Source: Mesaphorura yosii (Eukaryota; Arthropoda; Collembola; Poduromorpha; Tullbergiidae). From it: a stretch of DNA of 64,000 nt. Below the pieces are notes generated by a model. The model did not search any database, was not told the origin of the DNA, and worked only from the letters and a program-made list of their open reading frames with translations. A program made the translations under genes and the position numbers. How positions within the stretch are numbered: the stretch's first letter is position 1; each line of letters starts with the position of its first letter. This document shows positions 62,243 to 64,000 of the stretch, piece after piece. The stretch spans positions 62,001 to 126,000 of the forward strand of contig WIXG01000016.1 of the NCBI GenBank assembly GCA_009869945.1. Direction: 5' to 3'.

Positions 62243-64000
62243 CTGAAAATGAAGTAAACAAGAGCAGAACATGAAATCGATCCCTCATTGAAAACACCAA
62301 AGGGAAGTGAGAAGGGCATTGTTCAGTCTGTTTAGTCGTAGGCCCTTGCAAAAGTTTTCACCCGAGAATAACTCTGATGCTCTGCTTCCAGTTCTCTGAG
62401 GGCCAGTGTTGCACTCCAATACAGAAATTAGCATATTTGCGAAATGCAAAGGTAAGGCAAGCAAAGGTTTTAATAATAAACATTTCTGCGCACGGAATGC
62501 ACATCTGCGCTATGATTCATGATTTGCATCTTCATCTTGTAACAGTGCTGGAACAGGACAAATAAGCGCGTCTCGCGTGGTACGCATTCACCTTCGCTTC
62601 AAGTTCTTCACGAGAATTACAGAAGCTGAAATCTATTTCTGTCTCGAAAAACAAAATTCTGAGCAAGGCATACGATACGATACGCATATGCGGGCACGGA
62701 ACACAGACGACTCTCAACACAGACCACAGCAAATGCTGCACTTCGTAACTCTTCGCGTCTTGGTTTTAACCATGGAGTATAGATGCGTCAAATGCGAATG
62801 AATTCAGCGACTCAAGTGCCATTTTAATTATTATTCTATGCTTATTAATTCATTAAGAAGAAAGTGACCGATAACCCATATTTCGCATCAAAATCCTACA
62901 CAGATCGGTTAGTGTCTACCTTTCTTTTTGCTCATTTTCGAGCTCCTCTGAGGTTTCTTGAATTTGGAACTTGGGCCCGGAAGAGTGTCCTCGCCATGTC
63001 CTCCCATTTGACACAAAACCTAACTTTACTTAATTGACTCACTTCAGAGTATTGTTTAATTTGCTGTTTTTGTATAAATCTGTCAAATGTGACCGTGCCG
63101 CTCGTCCGTTGGCTACTGGCGACTTTCAGAATTTGCACTTGAGAGATCTTGCAAACCACAATCACAACGTTCTGATCGATGAACTTCTCTTGAAATTGGT
63201 CATTGGTTTGCATTCACAATTTCACTAAATTCACAGTGCAAACGGCCGGTCATTCATGGATGTCAATGAGAGGCTATTTTCTCAGATACAAACCAATTAA
63301 ATTCCTGTGACCTGAACCATGATCGGCTTCAGCTTACTTGACTCTGGCTTGGTTAATGAACTTCACAGAACTTCAACCACAATGGGAATGCGCTAATCGT
63401 AATTTATTGTCTCCTTTGTCTCACAATAACGAAATTTCCTCTGAATCATAATCGCACCACACAAGATAAAGATTTGCGCCAGATTCCAGTCGCCACACTC
63501 TCCAAGAGTTAAGACTATGTCTTTGCGTGAAAACTTTGCCAAACTGGGATCCTTTCGATCTTCACTGATTCACTTCTATTTCTAAACATTTGTGCAGACC
63601 TTTCGCATAAATGTTGTACCACACATTGCTATCGCCTGGTTCACAGAAGCAAAGCTCCGAACCATGAACCAGAAGTATGACATGTGTACAAAACTCACAA
63701 TCAAATGAACCACACGGATTCAGAATTGCCTAAAAGTGAAATACAAGTTAGCAGATACACGTCAACTCCAACATTTGCCAAGAGCTCGACGAGTTCTTCG
63801 AACAGAATAACATCACATCAACATCGCGTATTTCATTACAGATCACAACATACGGGAACACACACCAGAGATTTTCACCCTTCAGGCCTGCAACCTCTTC
63901 CTCGTACGCTCGCTGTACGAACTTCTCTCCTCAAACAAACATTGTGAGGTACGAAATGAGGATACACATTATTGTTCACAAATATTCCTCGTCTGGTCTG
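62243..64000 (-). other. RhoGEF2 upstream intron running off the window
   Basis: The exon at 62242 begins inside the last strand of the PDZ domain with phase 1, so earlier exons must exist. I looked for the PDZ carboxylate-binding loop and core on the minus strand up to 64000 and found none. The region is therefore read as intron. Open frames at 62932-63213 (minus) and 63684-63947 (plus) show no family resemblance. Confidence 0.5.

Noticed and set aside
62932..63213. Minus-strand frame considered as the missing PDZ core of RhoGEF2
   Set aside because: Lacks the GLGF-type loop and other PDZ features, and no donor in phase 1 was found.

Overview
This is an animal nuclear genome segment, most likely from an arthropod. 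The genes are split by GT-AG introns. The housekeeping genes have introns of about 65-110 bp, while the neuronal and signalling genes have introns of several kb. A recognisable Hairless gene (the Su(H)/Notch antagonist known from arthropods), a dpr-family gene, an insect/crustacean-type RhoGEF2 and a PVR-like receptor tyrosine kinase together point to Pancrustacea or a close relative. I cannot name the species. I saw no operons, CRISPR arrays, rRNA, tRNA or complete transposon. All gene models were built by hand: exon ends were set by splice-site consensus, reading phase and protein-family similarity.

Layout. (1) 1-16.6 kb, plus strand: 3' part of a dpr-family two-Ig cell-surface gene, with exons scattered through long introns. 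(2) 18.2-19.7 kb, minus: NDUFAF1/CIA30, a complex I assembly factor. (3) 20.2-22.9 kb, plus: SF3B2, of the U2 snRNP SF3b complex, head-to-head with NDUFAF1. (4) 23.1-24.9 kb, minus: eIF4A3, the exon-junction-complex helicase, tail-to-tail with SF3B2. (5) 26.7-29.1 kb, plus: Hairless. (6) 30.5-34.2 kb, plus: MTA, a NuRD subunit. (7) 35.2-39.5 kb, plus: a PVR/VEGFR-like receptor tyrosine kinase in 18 coding exons. (8) 40.6 kb to beyond 62.2 kb, minus: RhoGEF2 (PDZ end, coiled coil, RGS-like/LH, C1, DH, PH), whose 5' end lies outside the window.

Functional themes. SF3B2 and eIF4A3 both act in pre-mRNA splicing. Hairless and MTA are both transcriptional corepressors. The receptor kinase and RhoGEF2 are signalling proteins. 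I regard the adjacency as chance unless expression data show otherwise.

The observations most worth a second look are these. Two separate ATG-initiated, phase-compatible exons inside RhoGEF2 could start short isoforms lacking PDZ, LH and C1. In Hairless, the CtBP-recruiting motif sits alone on a 41-nt terminal coding exon, behind a 79-nt intron whose retention would delete it. The receptor kinase has a catalytic-loop HAD in place of HRD and an altered glycine loop, plus a cysteine-rich exon in its ectodomain. I found no wholly new biological system and do not claim one.
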